A stretch of 64,000 nt of DNA from assembly GCA_964425195.1 (NCBI GenBank), contig CAYRLG010000017.1, forward strand, positions 1-64,000, read 5' to 3'. The notes beneath the pieces are model-generated. The model did no database searches. It was not told where the DNA came from and saw only the letters and a program-made list of their open reading frames with translations. Source of the stretch: Desulfamplus sp964425195 (GTDB taxonomy: Bacteria; Desulfobacterota; Desulfobacteria; Desulfobacterales; Desulfobacteraceae). Position 1 is the first letter of the stretch. Each line of letters opens with the position of its first letter. Below are positions 27,879 to 35,946 of the stretch, one piece after another. The position numbers and the translations under genes were made by a program.

Positions 27879-29746
27879 GCTGAGGCACTACACCTATTTC
27901 TATCAACCTCTTCAATAAGGCTGACAAAAACCTCCTCCATATTTGGCAAAATATCTTCTTTATTCTGTTGCATCAGCCTTGTTTTTAACTCCATTGGTGT
28001 TCCAATTGCAATCATGTTTCCACCATAAATAAGAGCAATGCGGTCACAGTATTCAGCCTCATCCATGTAGTGTGTAGTAACAAATATGGTAATTTTGGAC
28101 TCTGCCATCTCGTAAATAAGATCCCAAAATCCTCTCCTGCTGATAGGATCAACCCCGCTTGTTGGTTCGTCTAAAAAGACTATAGGTGGTTCATGCAAAA
28201 TTGCACATGCAAGAGCAAGCCGCTGTCTCCAGCCTCCACTCAATATTTTGGTAAGACTCTTACGATGAGCTTTTAGTCCTGCCATCTCAACTGCCCACTC
28301 TTTTCTTAATTGAAGTTTTTTACCGTTAAGCCCATATATTCCGCCATAAAAATTGATGTTTTCCTCCACTGTAAGGTCTTCGTAAAGAGAGAATTTTTGA
28401 CTCATATATCCTATATTTTGTTTAATCTCTTCAGGTTGAGTTGTTACATCAAATCCAGATACTGTTCCTTTACCCTCAGAAGGCTCAAGAAGACCGCACA
28501 ACATCCGAATTGTAGTGCTTTTCCCTGCACCATTAGGACCCAAAAATCCAAATATTTCACCTTTATTCACTTCAAAACTTATGCTGTTTACAGCAGTAAA
28601 GTCTTTGAAACGGCGAGTAAGGTTTTTAACAGTCACTGCTAACTCTTCTCTATTTTCTAAAATGTGTTTAGATTTACCGTTGTTAAGTGAAAAGGATGAT
28701 AAGATATTAGTAGCAGATGCGGCTATTGTATTATCTGATTTTTTGCTCCTACCCAAAATACTTACAAAGACATCTTCAAGAGTTGGAGTTACCTCTTGCA
28801 TTTTTTGATACTCAATTGTCGAATGCTCTAAAATTTTACTACAATCATACTTGGCTTGCTCAAGATTATCGCAGACAACATGAACTCTATCTCCAAACAG
28901 ATTAACAGTGTTAAAACTTCCAAAGTTTTGGAGCTTATGTCTAATCTCTTTTGCTCTTGAGCTTCTAATTGAGAGGATTTTTCCTTTCATCAACATCCTT
29001 ATTTGATTCATAGTTCCTACAGCAACCATTTTACCATGATCGATCAAACCTACTCGATCGCACCTTTCTGCCTCATCAAGGTATGCAGTAGTAACAAGTA
29101 TAGAGACATTATCTTTGAGAAGTCTATAGAGTATTTTCCAGAAATCTCTTCTGCTTACAGGATCAACTCCATTTGTAGGCTCATCAAGCAAAAGTACTTG
29201 TGGAGTATGAATTAATGCACATACAAGTTGGAGTTTCTGTTTCATTCCCCCAGAGAGGTCTCCAGCTCGTCGTTTTTTAAATGGTAACATTTGGCTAAAA
29301 TTTAGAAGCTCCTCGATCTTTGAATTTCTAAGATTTTTTGAAACTCCGTAGAGATCAGCATAAAAGTTAATATTTTCCATTACAGTTAGATCAGGATAAA
29401 GACCAAACTTTTGACTCATGTATGCAAGGTGCTCTTTTACTTGAGTTGATTGTGCTATCACATCATATCCTGCAATTGAGCCACTACCTGATGTGGGAGA
29501 CATGATGCTTGATAACATGCGTAAGGTTGTAGATTTTCCTGCCCCGTCAGGTCCTACAAGTCCAAATATCTCACCAGCTTTAACTTCAAAACTTAAATTG
29601 TCAACTGCAACAACTTCATTGCAATTATTATCGCTGCTGCTAAATCGTTTAGTAAGTTTTGATGCTTGGATAGCAAATTGTGCTCTATTTACTTCTATTA
29701 TGGAATCTATGGATTCTCTTTCTTCAGGATACTCTATACTATTCAT
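27875..29746 (-). CDS. Dual-ATPase ABC transporter subunit (YbhF-like)
   Basis: 623 residues with two complete ABC domains: Walker A GPDGAGKST at 65-73, signature LSGGM at 164-168, LLLDEPTNGVD; then GPNGAGKST at 403-411, LSGGWRQRL and FLDEPTSGVD. Both have the DrrA-like 'HYMDEAEYCDR' and 'AYLDEAERCDR' segments of export-type drug/lipid transporters. The usual partners (HlyD-type fusion protein and YbhS/YbhR permeases) are absent on both sides, so this is an orphan ATPase here. It may be cotranscribed with the TunR-like gene 73 bases upstream. Confidence 0.88.
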   Translation of the reverse strand: MNSIEYPEERESIDSIIEVNRAQFAIQASKLTKRFSSSDNNCNEVVAVDNLSFEVKAGEIFGLVGPDGAGKSTTLRMLSSIMSPTSGSGSIAGYDVIAQSTQVKEHLAYMSQKFGLYPDLTVMENINFYADLYGVSKNLRNSKIEELLNFSQMLPFKKRRAGDLSGGMKQKLQLVCALIHTPQVLLLDEPTNGVDPVSRRDFWKILYRLLKDNVSILVTTAYLDEAERCDRVGLIDHGKMVAVGTMNQIRMLMKGKILSIRSSRAKEIRHKLQNFGSFNTVNLFGDRVHVVCDNLEQAKYDCSKILEHSTIEYQKMQEVTPTLEDVFVSILGRSKKSDNTIAASATNILSSFSLNNGKSKHILENREELAVTVKNLTRRFKDFTAVNSISFEVNKGEIFGFLGPNGAGKSTTIRMLCGLLEPSEGKGTVSGFDVTTQPEEIKQNIGYMSQKFSLYEDLTVEENINFYGGIYGLNGKKLQLRKEWAVEMAGLKAHRKSLTKILSGGWRQRLALACAILHEPPIVFLDEPTSGVDPISRRGFWDLIYEMAESKITIFVTTHYMDEAEYCDRIALIYGGNMIAIGTPMELKTRLMQQNKEDILPNMEEVFVSLIEEVDRNRCSASA

Positions 29747-29819
29747 CCCTAAGCTCTTATTTAAATTGTGGTTTTTAAAATTTGTTCTGGACTTGCTTAG
29801 TAGTTAAAGAGAGTAAACT

Positions 29820-30914
29820 CTATTCAGATAGTAGCACTGAAAAGCTATTGAACATCACCCAGACACTATCTCCCTCATTTAGTCCAAGATGGTTGCAACT
29901 TTTGGTTGTTACAATGGCACAAACCTCTGTACCATCTGAAACTTGTACAATATACTCTGTGTTGATCTCACCAATTGAAATACTTTGCACTGTTCCATTT
30001 AAGATATTGTCTGCACTGCATTTGATCTCATTTTCCATCTTTTGCAAAATTACATAAGGAGCTTTAACTTCTGCTGTGATAAATCTATCCTTTTTAATTC
30101 CAAGTCTATCTAAGCTACTATTTGTTATTACTGTAGAGATAATATACCCAGATATAGTTATAAGTTCGATACGAGCCTGTATATCTCCCTTTTCAACAGA
30201 TTGTACTTTCCCAAAAAATGAGTTGCGAGCACTTGTTTTGCGATTAGACTCTTTTTCCATAAAAAGTTTTGTCACCTGCTGTAGATCATCTTCAGAAAAA
30301 GAGACATAAGCGGATGTGAGATTTGTTGTTGAGTGCCCTAAAAGCATCTGGATTGCCGGAAGTGGCATATTGCTCTGCATAAGCTCTACTGCACGCGATT
30401 TACGTAATGTTTCTGGTGCTCCAAGCTGTTTTGGTATGTTGCATGATTCGGCACGCTCATAGAATTTACGGCGTACAAATCCGGGATCAACTTTAAATAT
30501 GGTATCAACGTTATCTTTAAATTGAGAGTCTAAAATTATCTCTTTGAGTTCATGACATAGATGAGTTGATATGTGGACTTTACGGTGATGATTTTCTGAC
30601 TTTTCATGCAAACGTCCTAAAAGTATGTATTGGCTTTCAAAATCTATATCTTTTAAAGGGTCGATACTTAATACTTCGCTTAGTTTTGCACCTGTATAAC
30701 GAATCAAGATAAATATAAGAAAAACACGTTTTCGTGAGATACGTATATCTGGACGAGATGCAGCGTCAATCCACTCACGAAAAGATTGCTCTAACTGAGT
30801 AAGCTCAAGTGAATCAAGATACTTCTGATTTTTTAATGCAAAAGCTATCCTACTATGAAAGCCTTGTTTCTGAATCGAGGCTAAATCATCACTTTTCCTC
30901 TCTGTTTTTTTCAT
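29820..30914 (-). CDS. tunR: TunR-like tungstate/molybdate-responsive regulator
   Basis: 364 residues. Residues 45-220 have a tyrosine-recombinase fold and 231-364 hold two TOBE/Mop oxyanion-binding domains (NSFFGKVQSVEKGD and NILNGTVQSISIGEINTEY). This fusion is the TunR family known from sulfate-reducing bacteria, where the recombinase-like part only binds DNA. Consistent with that, catalytic residues are changed: the box I Arg is Lys77 (YTGAKLSEVLSI), the box II His is Glu168 (ETLRKS keeps Arg171), while His194 and Tyr203 (LLGHSTTNLTSAYVSF) remain. Divergent from the exporter gene at 31167, with an inverted repeat between them. Confidence 0.8.
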   Translation of the reverse strand: MKKTERKSDDLASIQKQGFHSRIAFALKNQKYLDSLELTQLEQSFREWIDAASRPDIRISRKRVFLIFILIRYTGAKLSEVLSIDPLKDIDFESQYILLGRLHEKSENHHRKVHISTHLCHELKEIILDSQFKDNVDTIFKVDPGFVRRKFYERAESCNIPKQLGAPETLRKSRAVELMQSNMPLPAIQMLLGHSTTNLTSAYVSFSEDDLQQVTKLFMEKESNRKTSARNSFFGKVQSVEKGDIQARIELITISGYIISTVITNSSLDRLGIKKDRFITAEVKAPYVILQKMENEIKCSADNILNGTVQSISIGEINTEYIVQVSDGTEVCAIVTTKSCNHLGLNEGDSVWVMFNSFSVLLSE

Positions 30915-31007
30915 AAAAGTCCTTAAATAGTTTAGCTATCTGTTATCCATAAAGAGTTCTATTTCATCAGTATAATAAACAATAATCAGAATGTTTAAAA
31001 TAATTTC

Positions 31008-31064
31008 TTGACAATATTTTCAATAGAGTTTTAATAATCACGATTATTAAATTTTTCGTGATTA
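31008..31064 (+). promoter_or_regulatory. Promoter with overlapping operator-like dyad
   Basis: TTGACA (31008-31013), 17-base spacer, TTAATA (31031-31036) reading toward the exporter gene. An exact inverted repeat TAATCACGA (31035-31043) ... TCGTGATTA (31056-31064) starts inside the -10 and covers the likely transcription start, the position of a repressor site. The neighbouring divergent TunR-like gene is the obvious candidate binder; not shown. Confidence 0.55.
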
Positions 31065-31166
31065 TAATTATAGAGTTATATAGGAAATTTATTTCATTAG
31101 AGTGATACCTTTTGCATTGCAATATTGTTGTTCAAATCAGTCAAGTAGAAAAAAGGGGGATTGAAT

Positions 31167-32102
31167 ATGGATTTTTTTTATGTCACATTTGTAGTTTCAG
31201 GTGTTGAAACATGGATATTTCTTCCAGCTATAGTTGCATTTATAGTCTCTTTTTTTACCTCAATGGGCGGAGTGTCTGGTGCTTTTATGTTGTTACCTTT
31301 TCAGATGAGTGTATTGCACTATACGTCTCCATCTGTGAGTGGTACTAACCAGTTGTTTAATATTGTAGCAATACCAAGCGGAGTTTGGCGATATATCAAA
31401 GAGAAAAGAATGGTGTGGCCATTAGCGTGGACAGTGATAATTGGAACACTGCCGGGTGTATTCATAGGAGTTTGGATAAGACTTGAATATCTACCTGATC
31501 CAAGGAATTTTAAATTTTTTGCTGGTCTTGTTCTGCTATATGTGGGGGTAAGATTATTTAAAGATACTCTTAAAACAGTAAAACAAAAAGAGACTACAAT
31601 AAAACAGGGGCAATCTCAGCCAACTAATCAGGTATCCTCCCAGAGTTTTATTGTTACAGATACTCGATTCTCACTGAAAAAAGTTGAATTCTATTTTGAT
31701 AGAGAATATTTCTCTTTCTCAGTTCCGGGGGTTCTATTTCTCTGTTTTGTAGTTGGAATTGTGGGGGGTATTTATGGAATAGGAGGAGGGGCAATAGTTG
31801 CCCCATTTTTTGTTGCTTTTTTCCATCTGCCGGTTTATGCGGTTGCAGGGGCAGCACTATTAGGAACATTCATTACTTCAATTGCAGGGGTTATCACTTA
31901 CCAGATATTATCATATATCTACTTAAATGTATCTGTTGCTCCTGATTGGTATCTTGGCACCTTATTTGGACTTGGAGGATTTTGCGGTATGTATCTTGGT
32001 GCTCGGTGTCAAAAATATATTCCAGCTCATAAGATTAAATTTATACTCTGTTTTTGCGTTATGTTTGTGGCTATTAAGTATATTATTGATTTCATTAGAT
32101 AA
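31167..32102 (+). CDS. TauE/SafE (TSUP) family anion exporter
   Basis: 311 residues from ATG 31167 (GGGGG ribosome site about ten bases before). Eight or so membrane helices in two halves, each starting with the family's glycine motif: FFTSMGGVSGAFMLLPFQMS near residue 27 and GIVGGIYGIGGGAIVAPFFV near 196. TSUP proteins move sulfite, sulfonates, sulfolactate or related anions. In a sulfate reducer, export of sulfite, or of an oxyanion under TunR control, are both reasonable; neither is demonstrated. Confidence 0.85.
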   Translation: MDFFYVTFVVSGVETWIFLPAIVAFIVSFFTSMGGVSGAFMLLPFQMSVLHYTSPSVSGTNQLFNIVAIPSGVWRYIKEKRMVWPLAWTVIIGTLPGVFIGVWIRLEYLPDPRNFKFFAGLVLLYVGVRLFKDTLKTVKQKETTIKQGQSQPTNQVSSQSFIVTDTRFSLKKVEFYFDREYFSFSVPGVLFLCFVVGIVGGIYGIGGGAIVAPFFVAFFHLPVYAVAGAALLGTFITSIAGVITYQILSYIYLNVSVAPDWYLGTLFGLGGFCGMYLGARCQKYIPAHKIKFILCFCVMFVAIKYIIDFIR

Positions 32103-32137
32103 ATTATAGTGACTCAATTGATTTAAATTTCAATATT

Positions 32138-33187
32138 TCATTTTTCGCTACAGAACATTTCACATAAAAGTGTACCATTTCCACACTCCTCTGTTTCAAA
32201 TTGAAGCACGGGGTGATTGATATTAAACCTGTTTAGCAGTTCGTGTTTGATCTTTTGTGCTAATTGAGATGATTTGCTTATCATCTGGTCAGGCACGACA
32301 ACATGACAGGAAAAAGCAGTGTTAGAAGATGATATTTGCCATGCGTGAAGATAGTGTACGCTTATCACTCCGGGCATATTTTCAATAAATTTTTGCACTT
32401 GAGCAATAGGTATGTGAGATGGAGTTGCATTCATAAGTATTGAAACAGACTCCTTAAGAAGTGACCAGCTATTTTTTAAGATAAAGATAACAATCAACAC
32501 AGAGAGGAGAGGATCGAGCCAATACCACTTATAAAACATAAGCAGAATACCGTTTATCAACACAGCAACAGATGTTAGCAAATCTCCAACCATGTGCAAA
32601 AATGCCCCTCTCATATTTAGATTATGGGCAGCATCACGATGTAAAAGTAGGGCTGAAACTCCATTACCAGCAATTCCAATTCCTGCAAGAATCATAACTG
32701 GTATTCCATTTACAATCTCAGGATTAAAAAACCTGTGTATAGCGTGATACAGAATAATCCCTGAAGCACCAGCTAAAAGAAGAACATTTATCATGGCAGC
32801 CATGATTTCTGCCCGTCTGTATCCAAAAGTGTTGAATACAGTTGCCCCTTTTTGAGCAATACGAAATGCAATGTATGAGATAAATATAGCTGTAAAATCG
32901 CTGAAGTTATGAACAGCGTCTGAAATAAGGGCTACTGAATTTGCAAGCAATCCTCCAATAATTTGCGATACTGGGATTATGAAATTAATAATAAGAGTAA
33001 TAAGAAGACGAGACCCCGTACCTTCTCCTGCTTGGGGATCATATCCATGATTGTGGTGGTGATGATGCGAATTTTCAGAATGGCTATGAGTGCACTCTTC
33101 TAATTTACTATGTTCTTTCCCCTCACAATGTTTATGCTCATCTTCTTCTGATTGGATATGCTGCAAAATTTTACTATCTGTCGTCAT
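32138..33187 (-). CDS. CDF-family zinc/cadmium exporter (CzcD/ZitB-like)
   Basis: 349 residues. A histidine-rich cytoplasmic N-terminus (HKHCEGKEH ... ENSHHHHHNHG, about residues 18-48) binds metal. Six membrane helices follow with the transport-site pairs SDAVHNFSD (H and D) and LHMVGDLLTS, then a cytoplasmic metal-binding-fold tail with HYLHAWQISS. The HNFSD/HMVGD sets fit the zinc-CDF group. A promoter with a perfect palindrome lies just upstream. Confidence 0.9.
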   Translation of the reverse strand: MTTDSKILQHIQSEEDEHKHCEGKEHSKLEECTHSHSENSHHHHHNHGYDPQAGEGTGSRLLITLIINFIIPVSQIIGGLLANSVALISDAVHNFSDFTAIFISYIAFRIAQKGATVFNTFGYRRAEIMAAMINVLLLAGASGIILYHAIHRFFNPEIVNGIPVMILAGIGIAGNGVSALLLHRDAAHNLNMRGAFLHMVGDLLTSVAVLINGILLMFYKWYWLDPLLSVLIVIFILKNSWSLLKESVSILMNATPSHIPIAQVQKFIENMPGVISVHYLHAWQISSSNTAFSCHVVVPDQMISKSSQLAQKIKHELLNRFNINHPVLQFETEECGNGTLLCEMFCSEK

Positions 33188-33256
33188 AAATATATTCTCT
33201 CTTGTTATTTTAAAATAGGCTGTTTTTTTAACTCTCCATTAATTAATTGCCCTAAA

Positions 33257-33307
33257 ATTATAGTAACAACAACTATTTTGTCAATGCGTTGATAGTTGTC
33301 AACTATC
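33257..33307 (-). promoter_or_regulatory. Promoter and palindromic operator of the CDF gene
   Basis: Minus-strand TTGACA (33284-33279), 16-base spacer, TATAAT (33262-33257): a consensus-grade promoter 70 bases ahead of the exporter start. Just upstream sits the exact palindrome GATAGTTGTCAACTATC (33291-33307), which also gives an 8-base repeat ACAACTAT (33269-33276) / ATAGTTGT (33292-33299) spanning the -35. This looks like a metal-responsive (ArsR/SmtB- or MerR-type) control site. Confidence 0.6.
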
Positions 33308-33338
33308 TTATTTGTTAGGTTATATGTATATCCAATAG

Positions 33339-33803
33339 TTAAGAATTATAAAATTTGGAAAAGAAACATATTCTTAATGTTAAAAATATCGATGCTATAA
33401 GGAACAAAAAATCTCTTATTATTGTCAACACACCTGCCGGACTTTGTGTTGTATTAGTTGAAAAACAACCACAATAAATATCCAGACCTCTTATCTGGTT
33501 AAATATCAATGAGCCAATAAATATTAACATAAGAGATGTGCTTATTACGGTTGAACCCTCAAGCCAAATTCCAGCAACAAGAGATAAACCAATAAATAGT
33601 TCTAACCAGGGCAGCACTAAAGCCAGAAGATTTACTGTTGTATCTGGCAGAATCTGGTAGTTGAAAACTGCCTTTGCAAAGCCTTCAGGGTTTAAAATTT
33701 TATCGTAACTTGCATACAAAAAGACCACGCCCATCAAGATACGCACTGAATTAAATAACACTGGATTTAACATCAATCTAATAATATATTTTGAGATTGT
33801 CAT
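33339..33803 (-). CDS. MauE/DoxX-like membrane protein
   Basis: 154 residues starting at ATG 33803, two bases after the rhodanese stop. Four membrane helices (RILMGVVFLYASYDKILNPEGFAKAV, then LVLPWLELFIGLSLVAGIWLEG), matching the MauE/DoxX superfamily, with a Cys-x-Cys in DIYCGCFS after helix three. MauE proteins assist periplasmic disulfide handling or act as electron carriers to DsbD-like systems. As the last gene of the arsenic/thiol operon it probably serves the same redox traffic. Confidence 0.75.
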   Translation of the reverse strand: MTISKYIIRLMLNPVLFNSVRILMGVVFLYASYDKILNPEGFAKAVFNYQILPDTTVNLLALVLPWLELFIGLSLVAGIWLEGSTVISTSLMLIFIGSLIFNQIRGLDIYCGCFSTNTTQSPAGVLTIIRDFLFLIASIFLTLRICFFSKFYNS

Positions 33804-33805
33804 AA

Positions 33806-34327
33806 CTATTTTTCCATCTCCTTTGGCAATCCCGCCTCTTGCCATACACTCCAGCCATTTACAAGAACTTTGACATTATTAAATCCCATCTCTTTAAGAA
33901 AAAGTGCAAGTTCGTGGCTTAATTCGCAGGTATCTCCATCACAGTATGTTATAATAACTTTGCCTTCACCACTTTTATTCTTATCTAACTGACTCTGACT
34001 CTCTTCCAACTTAGGGGCAATATCCATAAAATAGGCATCTAATTCTTGTTGTGGCAGGCTTAATGCCCCTTGAATATGCCCCTCATCATACTGCTCTTTA
34101 GGACGTGCATCTACAAATAGAGCCTGATTTTGTTCAAATAAAATTTTTGCCTCATCTAATGAGATAACAAGACTCTCTCCAGAAGAATCAGAAAAACGTG
34201 CGTCAACAGACCAATCTCCAATTATTGGTATGGCATCGGAACGAAAATGATTGACTGTTAATGCAAAGGTTGCAGATATCAAGATAAATGCAAAAATTTG
34301 AAAAATAGTTTGTTTTACAACGCTCAT
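33806..34327 (-). CDS. Membrane-anchored rhodanese-like protein
   Basis: 173 residues: N-terminal membrane helix (IFQIFAFILISATFALTV), then a single rhodanese domain in the periplasm with LFVDARPKEQYDEGHIQGALSLP and the active-site loop ITYCDGDTCELS. The catalytic Cys is followed by DGDTC, giving a second Cys in the loop where sulfurtransferases usually have Arg or Gly; an arsenate-reductase-like or thiol-exchange role is possible. Starts inside the arsC stop (ATGA overlap). Confidence 0.82.
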   Translation of the reverse strand: MSVVKQTIFQIFAFILISATFALTVNHFRSDAIPIIGDWSVDARFSDSSGESLVISLDEAKILFEQNQALFVDARPKEQYDEGHIQGALSLPQQELDAYFMDIAPKLEESQSQLDKNKSGEGKVIITYCDGDTCELSHELALFLKEMGFNNVKVLVNGWSVWQEAGLPKEMEK

Positions 34328-34755
34328 AAAACCTCTTTAATAAAATTTTGAACTGCCTCTTTGATCTGATCTCTTATTTTACGACTTTTTTCTAATTTTT
34401 CCGCTTCACTTCCAGTTAATGAAGATGGATCATCAAAACCCCAGTGAAGGCGTTTGGTTATTCCCGGAAATATAGGACATCTCTCTCCAGCAGTTGCATC
34501 GCATACAGTAATCACATAATTATAGAGTTTTCCCTGTTTGAAAAATTCAAAGGCACTTTTAGTGGTATTGCCTGAAATGTCAATACCAACCTCCTTCATC
34601 ACTGCAACAGCTAAAGGGTTTAATGAGCCTGCTTCAAGTCCTGCACTCTCTACTAAAAAACGTTCATCCCCAAGCTCTTTTAAAAATGCCTCAGCCATCT
34701 GGCTTCTTGCACTATTGTGAACACAGATAAATAGAACTTTAATTTTTTGTTTCAT
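34324..34755 (-). CDS. arsC: Arsenate reductase ArsC, low-molecular-weight phosphatase type
   Basis: 143 residues. The P-loop FICVHNSARSQMAEAF has the C-x5-R-S signature of the thioredoxin-coupled ArsC/LMW-PTP family, and CDATAGERCPIFPG supplies the second and third redox cysteines; HWGFDDPSS contains the general acid Asp. It reduces arsenate to arsenite, which the Acr3 pump in the same operon exports. The two thioredoxins encoded upstream are natural reductants. Confidence 0.92.
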   Translation of the reverse strand: MKQKIKVLFICVHNSARSQMAEAFLKELGDERFLVESAGLEAGSLNPLAVAVMKEVGIDISGNTTKSAFEFFKQGKLYNYVITVCDATAGERCPIFPGITKRLHWGFDDPSSLTGSEAEKLEKSRKIRDQIKEAVQNFIKEVL

Positions 34756-34806
34756 GATAGAATAACCTCCATATAAAAAGTTAAAAACCTAAACTAAATT
34801 TCCAAG

Positions 34807-35331
34807 TTAAAAGTCCAAATTGAATTTACCAAGATAACTTTTCATCTTCTCTCTGTTATCTGTATTAAGAGGTGGACAATCTTCATAACCTTTGGCACCC
34901 TCAACAACACGAGTTGCAAAGACCATGCAGGTTGGTTCTCCGCACTCCTTACAGTTTGTTTTTGGCAGAAGTTTTAATATCTCCATCATTTTGGGTTGAG
35001 GCATTGCCTCATAGCTTGGTGTGATAGAATCTCTCTTTTCCCATGCCTCATTGATTTCACGTTTCAGCCATTCAACTATTTTGCGTGCTTCAGCTTCATC
35101 TTTTAGGGCATTGACTGCTATTTTTTGCGGATGCACTGTAAGCAGTTTGCCTTGAATCTTAAAGGTTACAGAGATAGGTTCTTTAGTAAAAGAGAATCCT
35201 CCAAGTGAAGCATTCAAGTAAGGTATTGCCTCTGAAATATCTTGATCTAAATGGGCAAAACAGTGGACTCCAACAGAACCCGGCATACATTTGGAGTTAA
35301 AAATTTCAAGCTGGTAACTTTCAAGCAGCAT
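34807..35331 (-). CDS. 4Fe-4S domain protein of the arsenic operon
   Basis: 174 residues. The C-terminal KTNCKECGEPTCMVFATRV ... YEDCPPL provides C-x2-C-x4-C-x16-C, the 'Fe-S' (PF04060) motif also found in the corrinoid/CODH-ACS gamma subunit and RnfB. The first 110 residues are a separate alpha/beta domain with no family I recognise. Such proteins recur in arsenic and metal clusters of Desulfobacterota; role unknown. Confidence 0.75.
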   Translation of the reverse strand: MLLESYQLEIFNSKCMPGSVGVHCFAHLDQDISEAIPYLNASLGGFSFTKEPISVTFKIQGKLLTVHPQKIAVNALKDEAEARKIVEWLKREINEAWEKRDSITPSYEAMPQPKMMEILKLLPKTNCKECGEPTCMVFATRVVEGAKGYEDCPPLNTDNREKMKSYLGKFNLDF

Positions 35332-35360
35332 GGCATCTCCTGAATTGTTTTCTATTTGAT

Positions 35361-35460
35361 GCCCTGAGCTGAAACTCAGGGCTTATTTGTGGCATCCTTC
35401 ATTTCAAGCGTATTGGGATGAATAATTTCAGATAGTTGGATACCTTCCATGAAGGATGCC
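35361..35460. repeat. Two nested or adjacent inverted repeats (REP-like)
   Basis: First, GCCCTGAG/CTCAGGGC with a six-base loop (35361-35382). Second, GGCATCCTTCAT (35391-35402) pairs exactly with ATGAAGGATGCC (35449-35460), a 12-bp stem over a 46-base loop. Both lie between the DGC-domain and Fe-S genes and code for nothing. Related palindromes occur in other gaps of the same operon. Confidence 0.7.
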
Positions 35461-35484
35461 TTATATTTTATCTACGGTTATACT

Positions 35485-35928
35485 TTAACACTTACCGCCA
35501 CAGCTACAGCCACCGATGCCCATCATATTAGGAGGAGGCATTTTTGATACAACATCCTTTCCATAAACCTCTTTTACAGCGTTTTTAACATCTGCTATCT
35601 CTGATGGCTTAAGATTCAAATCTTTATTTTTTTCTATCCCAAGCTCTGTAATGACAACATAGTTTTTTAAAGGAACTTGAGCATGTTCAAGTATGGCTTT
35701 AACGCAGCCTACTGGACAGCCGTCAATTCCAATCAATGTTGGAACATCTTTGGCAGATTGAACAAATCCGCTTAAATGTGCCCCGATTCCAGCAAGACAG
35801 AACATTTTTCCAAATTTTTCCTGAGTAAGCTCGACAGCAGCCTGATTGCTCAACTGCCCTACATTTGAACCGCCTGAACAGGCAAGAATCATTATTTGAT
35901 TGTTTGAATCACAGCAGCTTTCTGACAT
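35485..35928 (-). CDS. DGC-domain putative zinc-binding protein
   Basis: 147 residues. ILACSGGSNVGQLSNQAAVEL and IGIDGCPVGCVKAILEHA are the two diagnostic blocks of the DGC family (PF08859), whose conserved Asp-Gly-Cys and extra cysteines suggest metal binding. The C-terminus is also Cys-rich (GIGGCSCGGKC). Family members accompany ArsP-type permeases and thioredoxins in arsenic clusters; function is unproven. Confidence 0.82.
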   Translation of the reverse strand: MSESCCDSNNQIMILACSGGSNVGQLSNQAAVELTQEKFGKMFCLAGIGAHLSGFVQSAKDVPTLIGIDGCPVGCVKAILEHAQVPLKNYVVITELGIEKNKDLNLKPSEIADVKNAVKEVYGKDVVSKMPPPNMMGIGGCSCGGKC

Positions 35929-35946
35929 TGTTTGAACTCCTTATAA

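Noticed and set aside
29820..30914. Active phage integrase
   Set aside because: Box I Arg and box II His are replaced and TOBE domains follow, so a TunR-type regulator fits better.
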